The position numbers and the translations under genes were made by a program. A stretch of 64,000 nucleotides of DNA from a candidate division KSB3 bacterium (GTDB taxonomy: Bacteria > Moduliflexota > Moduliflexia > Moduliflexales > Moduliflexaceae), in NCBI GenBank assembly GCA_002748425.1, contig PDSJ01000013.1:124001-188000 (forward strand). Direction: 5' to 3'. Shown one piece after another: positions 1 through 8,541 of the stretch. Below the pieces are notes generated by a model, which did no database searches, was not told the origin of the DNA, and was given only the letters and a program-made list of their open reading frames with translations. Numbering within the stretch: the stretch's first letter is position 1; every line of letters starts with the position of its first letter.

Positions 1-639
1 TCCCGGATGAAAGACGCGAAAATCGACTCCATTCGGCAATGCCGTCAAAGCGTCCCAGGCGCTGACAAGTCGATGAAAATCCTTGACCTCCTGTTCCGAC
101 ACAAGAAATCCATGCTGAAAACGCTTCGTGATTTGAGACTCATAGGCCCGAAGCTTACGACTTTCCCGTCGGTAAATCACAGTCCATGGAAATTGAGCAT
201 ATTTCGCATATTGCGCCCATTTTTCAGAATCGACATCAACAAAATCAATGATGGCAGGGATCGGACAGTTCTGAGGCACATATTGCGCCATTGATGAACA
301 GTACACAAAAATCAGATCATACTCCCCGCGTTGTATCGACGTTCGGACAAGGTCCGCCAAGCGGGGAGAATAGAAAAACGGCAGCGTCAAAGGATTTGAT
401 GTTGTAAGGGACAGTAACGCCCGCATCTTCGACTGCAGTGGAGACTGATAGACAACCTTTACAGACCGGCAGAACTTCTGTAGTTTATGCTCGTAGCGAA
501 TTTCCTGCTCATCATCAGTCAAGCAAAGCAGTGCAACCTGGTGACGCCGGGCCAGATAACGGATTTCATGAAATGAGCGAAGTTTATCTCCTTTGTTCGG
601 AGGATACGGAACCCGCTGTGTAAGGAACAGGATATTCAT
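1..639 (-). CDS. XrtA-associated glycosyltransferase (TIGR03087-like), 3' end beyond window
   Basis: This gene is missing from the ORF track because it runs off the left edge. Reading the minus strand from the ATG at 639 gives 213 open codons to base 1. The N-terminus contains VPYPPNKGDKLRSF, which I recognise as the hallmark of the TIGR03087 sugar transferases found with exosortase A (PEP-CTERM) systems; NGVDF near the edge is the usual GT4 inter-domain stretch. It should transfer a sugar during exopolysaccharide synthesis at the cytoplasmic membrane. Its ATG overlaps the stop of the upstream GT4 gene in an ATGA arrangement, so the two are probably translationally coupled. The family call rests on memory of the signature, not on a search. 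The donor-binding C-terminal half is outside the window. Confidence 0.82.
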   Translation of the reverse strand, partial: MNILFLTQRVPYPPNKGDKLRSFHEIRYLARRHQVALLCLTDDEQEIRYEHKLQKFCRSVKVVYQSPLQSKMRALLSLTTSNPLTLPFFYSPRLADLVRTSIQRGEYDLIFVYCSSMAQYVPQNCPIPAIIDFVDVDSEKWAQYAKYAQFPWTVIYRRESRKLRAYESQITKRFQHGFLVSEQEVKDFHRLVSAWDALTALPNGVDFRVFHPG

Positions 640-1772
640 GAATTCGTCTCCATCAATGACTCATAAACCGCTTCGACTGCTTTGAGGCGCTGAGTGAAAG
701 AAAATTTTTCGCAGACACTTTGCCGGCCGTTCTTGCGTAATTTTTCAGCAAGTGCTTCATCGTTCAACACGTTGAGCGCTGCCTTTGAAATGCCGTCAAC
801 ATCCCCAACCTGAAACAAGAGGCCGTCATGCCCATCCTGTATTATCTCTCCGACGCCGCCGACCTTGGTATAGATCACCGGCGCTTCCATGGCCATGGCT
901 TCAAGGGCGGTATTCGGCGTTCCCTCGATACGGGCGGTGGAAAGGAATACATCCAGCCCGGCATAAATTTTTATCGTGTCGTGACGGAAGCCCAGAAAAC
1001 GGATATTTTCTGACAGGCCAAGATCAGCAACTTCTTGCTCTAACTCGTCGCGATCAGGGCCATCACCGACGATCAGGAAATAACAGTCCGGACGTTCGGC
1101 AATGACTCGCTGTGCGACTTTAAGGGTTGTCGGCAAATCTTTTTCATAGCGTAAACGCCCGACCACACCGACCACTTTTGCAGAAACAGGCAGCGACAGT
1201 TCATCCCGAATCGTTTCGGGAACGTTTGTGCGCTGCCAGGCATCCGTGTCAATGGCGTTATGAATAACCGTAATCTTCTCTGCCGGAAGGCCCCGGGCCA
1301 CCATAAACTCTTTCAACGCACATGATACGGCGATAATTTTGTCGTAGTGCTTTAACAGCTTCAAATTCAGCCAGGTATAGAATTTCATTTTCAGGCTGTC
1401 GTGATCCTGCCAGAGGTGGGCCGTAAACAGGCGTTTCACTCGCGGGTTCAGCAAGGTCGCCAGATAACCGACAACACAGGTTTTATGATCTCTGGTATGA
1501 ATGATGTCAATCTGATGCTGCTTGATCAAGCGCCGGACACGTAAAATATTGTCAAGATCGAGTTTTTTGTATTCCGGAACTTCGTGAATTGTCAAGCCCT
1601 TAGCTCTGGCCCAATTGCCAATTTGGAAATCTGTGTCGTACGCGCCATGCATATACATCAACACGTGAGTGAATTTTGCGGGGTTGGCTTTTTCTGCAAT
1701 CAACAACACTGTTTTATCCGGACCGCCACCAGTGGTATACGTGCTGCGACATTGCATAATATTGATCGGCAT
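636..1772 (-). CDS. GT4-family glycosyltransferase
   Basis: A retaining GT-B transferase of 378 residues, normal family length. The N-terminal acceptor domain has a glycine-rich loop (TGGGPDK). The C-terminal donor domain has VVGRLRYEKD, VGDGPDRDEL and the EGTPNTALEAMA nucleotide-sugar-binding motif. It would add one sugar to a lipid-linked exopolysaccharide or O-glycan repeat. The start follows a GGAGG 10 bases upstream and lies 2 bases after the stop of the acetyltransferase gene; the end overlaps the next gene by 4 bases, so it sits in a tight operon reading leftwards. Donor and acceptor cannot be told from sequence. Confidence 0.9.
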   Translation of the reverse strand: MPINIMQCRSTYTTGGGPDKTVLLIAEKANPAKFTHVLMYMHGAYDTDFQIGNWARAKGLTIHEVPEYKKLDLDNILRVRRLIKQHQIDIIHTRDHKTCVVGYLATLLNPRVKRLFTAHLWQDHDSLKMKFYTWLNLKLLKHYDKIIAVSCALKEFMVARGLPAEKITVIHNAIDTDAWQRTNVPETIRDELSLPVSAKVVGVVGRLRYEKDLPTTLKVAQRVIAERPDCYFLIVGDGPDRDELEQEVADLGLSENIRFLGFRHDTIKIYAGLDVFLSTARIEGTPNTALEAMAMEAPVIYTKVGGVGEIIQDGHDGLLFQVGDVDGISKAALNVLNDEALAEKLRKNGRQSVCEKFSFTQRLKAVEAVYESLMETNS

Positions 1773-1774
1773 AA

Positions 1775-2320
1775 CTAAGATTCCTCCTCTGTGTCTGGGG
1801 TGTTTGTCCCGATAATTTCAGCAGGAACACCGCCGACAATCATATTGTCGGGGACTGGTTTCACCACAACAGCATTTGCCCCGATCGTCACATGATTACC
1901 AATCGTGATGTCTCCAAGCACTTTGGCTCCGGCCCCTGCCAGAACATGACTGCCGACAGTGGGCGGCTCGCCACGCCCTCCTTTATCACCGAACGTCACA
2001 CCATGATAAACCGTACAATGCTCCCCCATTGTGACATGGGAGTGAAAGATAATTCCTCCAAAATGATGAATACGCAGGCCTTTGCCGATATCAGCTTCCG
2101 CTGGGATGGAAATGCCAGTCACGATTTCCGTCAAGCGCTCGATGATAAAGCGGAACGGTTGTGTTGGAATACCTCGCACATAACACCATCGAAAGATACG
2201 ATAGACGACAATCGCCTGAAAACCTTGCGAAACTAATCCTCGCAGCAGGATGCGCCACGGGCGTCCTCCGCCGGTCTCTTCTGAAAACCTCGCCAAATCG
2301 GCTTTAACATATTCAAACAT
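1775..2320 (-). CDS. Serine-acetyltransferase-like hexapeptide-repeat acetyltransferase
   Basis: A 181-residue protein with an N-terminal helical region and a C-terminal left-handed beta-helix made of hexapeptide repeats. Residues around 85-150 contain IHHFGGIIFHS, VTFGDKGGRGEPP and AGAKVLGDITIG, the CysE-type active-site and turn motifs with a catalytic His in HHFGG. CysE-like proteins of this size occur in polysaccharide operons, where they acetylate a sugar rather than serine. It lies 10 bases from the asparagine-synthetase-like gene and 2 bases from the GT4 gene, so I infer glycan O-acetylation. True serine acetyltransferase activity (cysteine synthesis) remains possible. Confidence 0.85.
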   Translation of the reverse strand: MFEYVKADLARFSEETGGGRPWRILLRGLVSQGFQAIVVYRIFRWCYVRGIPTQPFRFIIERLTEIVTGISIPAEADIGKGLRIHHFGGIIFHSHVTMGEHCTVYHGVTFGDKGGRGEPPTVGSHVLAGAGAKVLGDITIGNHVTIGANAVVVKPVPDNMIVGGVPAEIIGTNTPDTEEES

Positions 2321-2330
2321 CGTTGTTCAG

Positions 2331-4229
2331 TCATTTTTCGGCTGAAGGCGCGGTAAACGCTTTCAACCAAAACTCTAAAATCATCAAAGAATTTAACAGA
2401 TAATCATGATTCACCTTCCCCGTAGTATGCTCGGAAAAAATCTGGTGAACATAAGCTTTGTCGACAAAATCAAGATAGCGCGATTGCGGGCTGAACAAGG
2501 TGTCATGAACCAGATCTTTCAGCTCGTGACGAAACCAGACACTCGTGGGATGGCTGAACCCGCGTTCTTTTTTATGAAAGAGGATTTCGTCGGGAAGCAA
2601 GCCCTGAATGGCTTTCTTATAGATGAGGCGGGCACCATCATCTTCTGCGCTCGGCTGCCGGATTTTAAAATGCTGCGGGGTCTTGAGCGCTTGCTCTGCC
2701 AGACGGAAATCCAGAAACGGCATACGATTGACAATATGATTTGCAGAGGCCATACGCTCATTTTTAAACACCAGATCATCCGGCAGAAAGGTTTTAATCA
2801 GCCCATAATGGTAAATATTAAGCGGATCGCGCAATGCGGTTTCTGCGATGTAGGCTTTCCCAACGCTCAAAGGATCGAGAGTGCTGAGCAAAGAATGGTT
2901 TTTCATGACTGGTGTACGATGATCGTAAAACGAAGGAATCCAGGTCAAGTGGCGCTCATCATCCGCCAAGCCGATCCGATACAGCAATCGCAGCACTTTA
3001 TGAGGCAGCGTATTCCCGAGCGGAATGGATGGAAAGAGCCGGTGTAAGACTCCCTGCCGGAAGCAGGAGGGAATCCTGAGAAAGCGTTGAAATTCCCGCT
3101 CGCCGTGCGAAGTTGTCGAGCAAAAAATCTGATCGGCGCCGATGCCGTCAAAACCAACGCTGCAACCCGTTTCTTTCACAAGTTCAAAGGCTTTATACAT
3201 GCCGACATACGCATGATCATTCACTGGACTGTCAAGAAACGCAGCAGCCTGCTGAAAAATTTTCGCAAACTCATCTATCCGCAGAATCGCATTTACTTTC
3301 TCGATCGGATAGCGCTGATACATAATCTGCTGAAGCGGCGCATCGCTGAAATACTGCTCATCAAACGCAATGGAGCAACCCGGAAACGATTGAGTCTTCT
3401 TGTGCGTGACAAGCGTGGCTGCAATCAAACTGCTGTCGATTCCACCGCTTAACAAACTTCCGAACGTCCCGCCATAGTCTGCCCGAAGTCTGATCGAATC
3501 AAGAATCAACTCGCGTAGCTCTTCAGTAAAATCATCTTCTGTTCGTGAATACTCTTCCTGAATGTCTTTCAACCCCCAATAGTCATGCTCCGCGATTCTT
3601 CCCTGGTGATAGACTGCCACCGTTCCCGGACGCAGACAGTACACATCCTCAAACATTGTATACGGCGGGCTGATGGCAGTGGATGAGAGATAGCGATAAA
3701 TCCCTGTTTCTGAAAGCGCAGGCGAAAACAGTCCGCTCTGCAGAAGCGCCTGCAAGCCCGATGCAAAGAGGAGACTATTTTGCTGAATCGTGTAAAACAG
3801 GCTGCGGCCTCCAAGATGGTCTCGAGCCATATACACACTATTTGCATCTCTATCCCACAACACGATCACAAAAATGCCGTTCAAATATTTCGGGAAATCT
3901 TTCCCAAATTTCTCATACAACGGGATGATCGTAGAAAAGACCGACTCCTTGTCAGGAGATACGAGCGCATCACCAAGCAGCGACCCAAGTTCACGCTCAT
4001 TGTAAATTTCTCCTTCAATCACTGCAACAATGGATTCGGAAGCATTTTTAACAAGTGCCCGGGATACATACTGCTCTGAGCCGCGCACACCGAGTCCCAG
4101 GCAAGGGGAATGCCGGCGATGCACAGCCTCTGTGTCGCCGCCCCGGCCTGCAATTGCGTCAAACATCTTTCGGATCACATCATCAAGTGGTCTCTCTTCG
4201 CTGGATACTACCCCAAAAATAGAAAACAT
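2331..4229 (-). CDS. Asparagine-synthetase-like amidotransferase lacking the Cys nucleophile
   Basis: A 632-residue protein with asparagine synthetase B architecture: an Ntn-type glutaminase domain (about residues 1-210) and an ATP-pyrophosphatase synthetase domain with the PP-loop SGGIDSS near residue 262 and GFDGIGADQIF further on. Exosortase A loci carry such amidotransferases, and the neighbours here fit. The N-terminus reads MFSIFGVV where active family members have MCGI; the codon after ATG is TTT, so the glutamine-hydrolysing Cys2 is absent and the following Gly is Ser. The protein may use free ammonia or another nucleophile, or act as an ATP-dependent ligase as in lasso-peptide cyclases and beta-lactam synthetases. 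A G-rich tract (AAAGGGGGGG) precedes the start. Substrate unknown. Confidence 0.85.
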   Translation of the reverse strand: MFSIFGVVSSEERPLDDVIRKMFDAIAGRGGDTEAVHRRHSPCLGLGVRGSEQYVSRALVKNASESIVAVIEGEIYNERELGSLLGDALVSPDKESVFSTIIPLYEKFGKDFPKYLNGIFVIVLWDRDANSVYMARDHLGGRSLFYTIQQNSLLFASGLQALLQSGLFSPALSETGIYRYLSSTAISPPYTMFEDVYCLRPGTVAVYHQGRIAEHDYWGLKDIQEEYSRTEDDFTEELRELILDSIRLRADYGGTFGSLLSGGIDSSLIAATLVTHKKTQSFPGCSIAFDEQYFSDAPLQQIMYQRYPIEKVNAILRIDEFAKIFQQAAAFLDSPVNDHAYVGMYKAFELVKETGCSVGFDGIGADQIFCSTTSHGEREFQRFLRIPSCFRQGVLHRLFPSIPLGNTLPHKVLRLLYRIGLADDERHLTWIPSFYDHRTPVMKNHSLLSTLDPLSVGKAYIAETALRDPLNIYHYGLIKTFLPDDLVFKNERMASANHIVNRMPFLDFRLAEQALKTPQHFKIRQPSAEDDGARLIYKKAIQGLLPDEILFHKKERGFSHPTSVWFRHELKDLVHDTLFSPQSRYLDFVDKAYVHQIFSEHTTGKVNHDYLLNSLMILEFWLKAFTAPSAEK

Positions 4230-4278
4230 GCTGCCCCCCCTTTAGCTATGCTTCACATATCGTTACACCACAAAATGA

Positions 4279-5430
4279 TTACGAGGATCGCTTTCCATCA
4301 ACGGCTTTATAATATACGTCCGTATACGTCTTCACCATATTTTCCAATGAAAACAGCTCATGGACCCGTTTTCTGCCAGCTTTCCCCATACGGTGCCGCA
4401 GTTCTTCATCGAAGAGCAGTTTCAGGATCATCGCCGCCATTTCATCTTCATTATCACTTTCTACAAGAAAAGCAGTTTCCTGATCGATCACAACTTCGGA
4501 ATTACCGCCGACCCGCGTGGCGACGATCGGGAGGCTTGACGCCATCGCTTCTAATAATGAAACTGATGTGCCTTCACTGAACGATGGAAGAACAAAAATA
4601 TCAAAGACCTGCAGGAGTTCGGGAATATCATCTCTTGCTCCTAAAAACACAGCCTTTTCTCCAAGCTCAAGCGACAGTGCCAAACGCTTCAATTTGTCTT
4701 CGTCCGGGCCGTCTCCAACAATCAGCAATGAGGCCTGCGGAGCGTGTTCAAGCACATTTTTAAACGCCCGTAAAAGCAAAGGATGGTTCTTGACATGGTG
4801 CAGGCGGGCAACGATTCCGATAAGAGGCCCATCGTGCGAAATCCCGATCGAGCGCTTCTTCACGGCAGGATCGATATCCAGCGAAAAGCGTTGCAAATCA
4901 ATCCCGTTATAGATCACCTTAATTCGGTGCGTTGGAAAATTTTCATATATCGCTAAATTCTCTTTCAGACTTTGAGAAATTGCGATAATTTCATGGGTAA
5001 AAAGACTGAGAAAAGGATTCACCAGCCGTCGTTTCCATTTTTTACGATAAGGAAACGCAATACCGTGTTCCGTAAAAACCAGTTTCGGACGATACACAGC
5101 CCCGCGAAGTTTGCAATAAAGGCTCGCAAGAAGTCCGTAAAAATATGGAGTATACTGCTGCGCGTGTATTACGTCAATTCGCTCATCCTGGATAATATGA
5201 TAGAGCTTTGGGATCAGAGTCCAGTCTACACCTGGCACTCTATGCAGTTGATAGACCTGCCGGCCATCGTTCTTCAGAACTTCACCAAAATGCCCGAACT
5301 CATCAAGACAGCAGACAACGGGACGAACCTTGTGCTTGTCGACGTGTCGGACGATATCATAGACAAGCTTTTCGGTTCCGCCGAACACAAGGCTTAAAGC
5401 GATTTGTAGTACATTAATCGGTTTTTTCAT
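4279..5430 (-). CDS. GT4-family glycosyltransferase, XrtA-associated type (TIGR03088-like)
   Basis: A 383-residue GT-B glycosyltransferase. The N-terminus (NVLQIALSLVFGGTEKLV) and the C-terminal VGDGPDEDKLKRL and SFSEGTSVSLLEAMA motifs match GT4; the layout resembles the second sugar transferase of exosortase A loci, although the subfamily is less certain than the fold. The ORF track starts at 5472, but I prefer the ATG at 5430 because AGGA lies 5 bases before it and MKKPINVLQ is the expected family start. It follows the O-ligase-like gene on the same strand with a gap of 165 bases, so it may have its own promoter. Confidence 0.87.
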   Translation of the reverse strand: MKKPINVLQIALSLVFGGTEKLVYDIVRHVDKHKVRPVVCCLDEFGHFGEVLKNDGRQVYQLHRVPGVDWTLIPKLYHIIQDERIDVIHAQQYTPYFYGLLASLYCKLRGAVYRPKLVFTEHGIAFPYRKKWKRRLVNPFLSLFTHEIIAISQSLKENLAIYENFPTHRIKVIYNGIDLQRFSLDIDPAVKKRSIGISHDGPLIGIVARLHHVKNHPLLLRAFKNVLEHAPQASLLIVGDGPDEDKLKRLALSLELGEKAVFLGARDDIPELLQVFDIFVLPSFSEGTSVSLLEAMASSLPIVATRVGGNSEVVIDQETAFLVESDNEDEMAAMILKLLFDEELRHRMGKAGRKRVHELFSLENMVKTYTDVYYKAVDGKRSS

Positions 5431-5595
5431 ACATTTCCTGTGGAGAGAAATAGCTCGATCTTTCAATACCAAGGTGTTTCTTCACAACGCAGCGCTCATG
5501 CCGATATATCTTTCATGCGCATTATTGACACACAAACGACCAGAGAGTAAAATATGTCTCACAAGAACGATTCCTCCTGGAGAGACATGTCCGCT

Positions 5596-7038
5596 TCAGT
5601 ATGAAAAGGATTCCGGCAAATGTTTACACGCTTGTCCAAACATGATCTCCTCTTCGCCATCTTCCTCCCCCATTGCTTCCCGCCGGAGTTTCGCCTTACC
5701 CAAATTTGCGACAATCCCTCCCATAGCTAAATGCCAGTAAAAAAAATCTACCAATTCAAGGTTGAGAAAGGTCATACAGATGATCCACCCAACAAGTCCG
5801 GCCTCAAGAGCCATGGCAAAAGAATGTATGTTTATTCCATCAACGATCCGAGGGTATCGACGAGGGATAAAGTGAAGCTGCAGCCAGACAAACGCGATCA
5901 AGATGCACCAGAGAGGAAAGACAAGCAGCCCTCCGCTGACCAAAACGTTAATTTGCGTGTTATGAATGGCTTTTCCTCCCTTACCTTCATGATAAATCAA
6001 TGCAAATTCTTCCGGATCCAGGACCTCCGAAATAACATCAAAATGCCGGGCATAGATATGGGGATACACTCGCATCCCAACCCCTGTCACCCAGTACTGC
6101 GGTTGAGTTCTGTAGACCTGAAGCGCCCCTTTCCACATCGCAATTCTTCCCGCTGATGAGCCTTCGCGTTCGACCTCTCCGCTTTCCACATCCTCTTTTC
6201 CGAAGATCGTTGACAAGCGTTTGGTATACTCATCAAAAAAGCCCTCCGGAGCTAAGTTGATGAGTACGCCGATCAGGACTCCTCCGACAAGCACAAGAGT
6301 ACCCAACATTTTAATTTTCTGGGTGAACGGCGACCGGATAAAAATGTAGCCCATGACACCGATTAAACCGAGAAACGCCCCTCGGGAACCACCGAACAGA
6401 ATAAAGATCGTAAACACCAGAAAAGACGGTATTGCCACAAAGACTCTGATCCACTTTTTCCGGCTGAACAGAAAATAATAAGTCATCGGGAAGAGCATGA
6501 CATATACAGAAGAAATATCGTTAATATCGGACAACTGCTCGCCGCCCAGCCCTTCCATACGGGTGTTTCCTCCAAATTTTTGTTGAATGCCCCAGATCGC
6601 TAACAACGTAAACAACACAAGGCTCATCGCGTAATATAATTCGAACTTTTTCGCGCTGTTGATCGACTTGGCCATCACAAAAGTGTACAGCGTCATCTTC
6701 CAAAAACTTATCGTCCACATCCAGCTCAAATTTTTATTTAAAGAAAAAGCTGAGACAATGCTCATACCGATAGCAAGCAGCCAGAATATCTTTTGTTGAG
6801 AAGACACAGGGGTGAATGCAGGAGTGAGCTTCTCGGAATTTTTATTAATCAGCCATGAGATAAAACACACGAGCTGTGTCATGAGATAGATCCGACCGGC
6901 AGCACTCTTATCTCCCCACATCAATTGCTCGGGACGAATAATGTTCGCCAACGTATAAGAAAGGACACCATAGTAGGGATCATGAAATGCAATAATCAAC
7001 GGGGTCCAAAATATAAAAATGACTATCAGGCGTCTCAT
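5596..7038 (-). CDS. O-antigen-ligase/Wzy-like membrane protein, exosortase A-associated (TIGR03097-like)
   Basis: A 480-residue polytopic membrane protein with about ten to twelve hydrophobic segments. The N-terminal part (PYYGVLSYTLANIIRPEQLMWG) matches what I remember of the putative O-glycosylation ligase of exosortase A systems. The mid-region GGSRGAFLGL is typical of the O-antigen ligase/polymerase superfamily, and a large periplasmic loop (about residues 265-350) with VTGVGMRVYPHIY sits where WaaL/Wzy proteins carry their catalytic loop. Such enzymes transfer or polymerise lipid-linked glycan on the periplasmic face. The C-terminus (EAMGEEDGEEEIMFGQ) is acidic and probably cytoplasmic. 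Ligase versus polymerase cannot be settled here. Confidence 0.83.
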   Translation of the reverse strand: MRRLIVIFIFWTPLIIAFHDPYYGVLSYTLANIIRPEQLMWGDKSAAGRIYLMTQLVCFISWLINKNSEKLTPAFTPVSSQQKIFWLLAIGMSIVSAFSLNKNLSWMWTISFWKMTLYTFVMAKSINSAKKFELYYAMSLVLFTLLAIWGIQQKFGGNTRMEGLGGEQLSDINDISSVYVMLFPMTYYFLFSRKKWIRVFVAIPSFLVFTIFILFGGSRGAFLGLIGVMGYIFIRSPFTQKIKMLGTLVLVGGVLIGVLINLAPEGFFDEYTKRLSTIFGKEDVESGEVEREGSSAGRIAMWKGALQVYRTQPQYWVTGVGMRVYPHIYARHFDVISEVLDPEEFALIYHEGKGGKAIHNTQINVLVSGGLLVFPLWCILIAFVWLQLHFIPRRYPRIVDGINIHSFAMALEAGLVGWIICMTFLNLELVDFFYWHLAMGGIVANLGKAKLRREAMGEEDGEEEIMFGQACKHLPESFSY

Positions 7039-7085
7039 GGCTGTAACGGGGACACAAGAAAAATACGGTTGAGTGACAGCTTTAA

Positions 7086-7132
7086 TCCTTCACGATTTCT
7101 GCACACATACTCTAAGACGAAATCATGAAGGA
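7086..7132. repeat. Inverted repeat between lpxC and the O-ligase-like gene
   Basis: TCCTTCACGATTTC (7086-7099) and GAAATCATGAAGGA (7119-7132) pair in 13 of 14 positions with a 19-base loop; the mismatch would be a G-U pair in RNA. It lies downstream of lpxC on the minus strand with no T-run after it, so it is either a weak or Rho-assisted terminator or an operator for the downstream glycan genes. Confidence 0.5.
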
Positions 7133-7234
7133 GCGATGGCTGAGTGTCAAGTAAATTTGGGGAAATTTGTGTTTGTGCCACGCTGCAGGGACACACAGAA
7201 CGTCTGCCTCCCTCGAATCCTGGAGCGTAGAAGT

Positions 7235-8185
7235 CTAGACAAAAATCCGAGAGGAAGAAAAGGCTGTCACTTCAGGAATATCAATTCGCTCCACACGTTC
7301 CCACGCATTGTTATGCAATTCTGGCGGCAGCTTGTGTCCGGCGAGATAGCCCCAACACTCAGGATGGGCGAGAGTGGCTTTCACAAACTGCGTATGCAAG
7401 GCATGCCCGCCTTTGAACACCTTAATATGTCCCAGCACCGGATGACCCAGAAATGCGAGGTCACCGAGAAGATCCAAAATTTTATGGCGTACCGGTTCAT
7501 CATGGTAGCGCAGAGAGTCATTCATGATGCGATCTTGCGCAAAGACCACAGCATTATCCAACGACCCGCCTTTCGATAAGCCCATCTTCAATAAGGTTTC
7601 AACCTCTTCGTACAGACAAAATGTCCTGGCATGGGAGATTTCGTTGATATACCCCCGAGGAGAGAGCTCGAACGTTTTGGACTGCGTCCCGATCAGAGGA
7701 TTTGGAAAATCAATGATATATGTCACCTTGAAGCCGTCATAAGGCTCGACTGAAAGAATCCCGTCTTTATGTCTCACCTCAAGTGCTTGATGGAACTGTA
7801 TCACGCTATTGGCGGCCTTTCGTCTGATAATACCGGCATCGAGAAACATGTTTACAAAGCAGGCGGCACTGCCGTCCATCACAGGGGCTTCATTGCTGTC
7901 GATTTCGATCGTGAGATTGGTAATTCCCAGGGCATATGCTGCCGAGAGGACATGTTCGACCGTTTTGATCGAGCACGTACCGTCACTTATTGTCGTCGCA
8001 TAACTTAAATCGCTGATATTGTGAGGCTCAACCCGCAAGACAGGATGTCCTTCAAGGTCGATTCGCTTAAATATAATGCCCGTTCCAACGGTCGCCGGTT
8101 TAAAGGTCATCCTGACAGGATGACCGGTATGCAGACCGATTCCGGAACAAGAAATCTGTTTTTTAAGATGTTTCTGCATGTACAT
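7235..8185 (-). CDS. lpxC: UDP-3-O-acyl-N-acetylglucosamine deacetylase
   Basis: LpxC removes the acetyl group from UDP-3-O-acyl-GlcNAc, the committed step of lipid A synthesis, in the cytoplasm. The 316-residue length matches the family. Visible motifs are SGIGLHTG at the N-terminus, the zinc-binding TVEHVLSA, the HKILDLLGDLAFLG block with the second zinc His and Asp, and the C-terminal KGGHALH bearing the general-acid His. The first of two close ATG codons (8185) is kept because AAGGA lies 11 bases ahead. The gene stands alone on the minus strand, divergent from galU across a 356-base intergenic region. Its presence is the best evidence that the organism has an LPS outer membrane. Confidence 0.97.
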   Translation of the reverse strand: MYMQKHLKKQISCSGIGLHTGHPVRMTFKPATVGTGIIFKRIDLEGHPVLRVEPHNISDLSYATTISDGTCSIKTVEHVLSAAYALGITNLTIEIDSNEAPVMDGSAACFVNMFLDAGIIRRKAANSVIQFHQALEVRHKDGILSVEPYDGFKVTYIIDFPNPLIGTQSKTFELSPRGYINEISHARTFCLYEEVETLLKMGLSKGGSLDNAVVFAQDRIMNDSLRYHDEPVRHKILDLLGDLAFLGHPVLGHIKVFKGGHALHTQFVKATLAHPECWGYLAGHKLPPELHNNAWERVERIDIPEVTAFSSSRIFV

Positions 8186-8541
8186 AACTTAAAAAATCCT
8201 TTATTGTCTATACGAAAAATCGCGCACTATGCGCGGCGTGTCTCCTGTAAAATAGCATCTCAACGCGTGCACTCGAGAGAACAAGCAAAAATGATACCAG
8301 ACCATCGAGGAACCTTGCTCTCTGTTACTGACAAACGCATTTGTGGGAAAATGGAATTTCCTGCAGAGCAACAGGACTGTATACTTTATCATACAGTCCT
8401 GTTAAAAAATATATACACTTTGCAGGTGACGCTTATTTTTATTGACAAATACACAAGGCATCCTTCAAGTATGAAAGGGATGGTATAAGCACTGTTACTT
8501 GTTCCGACTCATGGAGCAGTCCAAAAAGGAGCACATGTATT
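8186..8541. other. lpxC-galU divergent intergenic region
   Basis: This 356-base region separates two divergent genes and must hold both promoters. A consensus TTGACA lies at 8442-8447 facing galU, but no -10 hexamer stands at 16-18 bases; AAGTAT at 19 bases is the nearest candidate. The clearest structure is the inverted repeat listed separately. The galU Shine-Dalgarno (AAAAAGGAG) ends about 10 bases before its ATG. ORFs drawn across this region are not convincing. Confidence 0.5.
8370..8403. repeat. 13-bp perfect inverted repeat (possible operator)
   Basis: AACAGGACTGTAT (8370-8382) is followed after 8 bases by its exact reverse complement ATACAGTCCTGTT (8391-8403). It lies between divergent genes, where a terminator is not expected, and has no U-tract on either strand. 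An operator for a dimeric regulator, or an RNA hairpin in the lpxC or galU leader, is more likely. No regulator can be named. Confidence 0.65.

Noticed and set aside
2406-3047. 213-codon plus-strand ORF
   Set aside because: Shadow of the asparagine-synthetase-like gene on the opposite strand, without protein-like features of its own.
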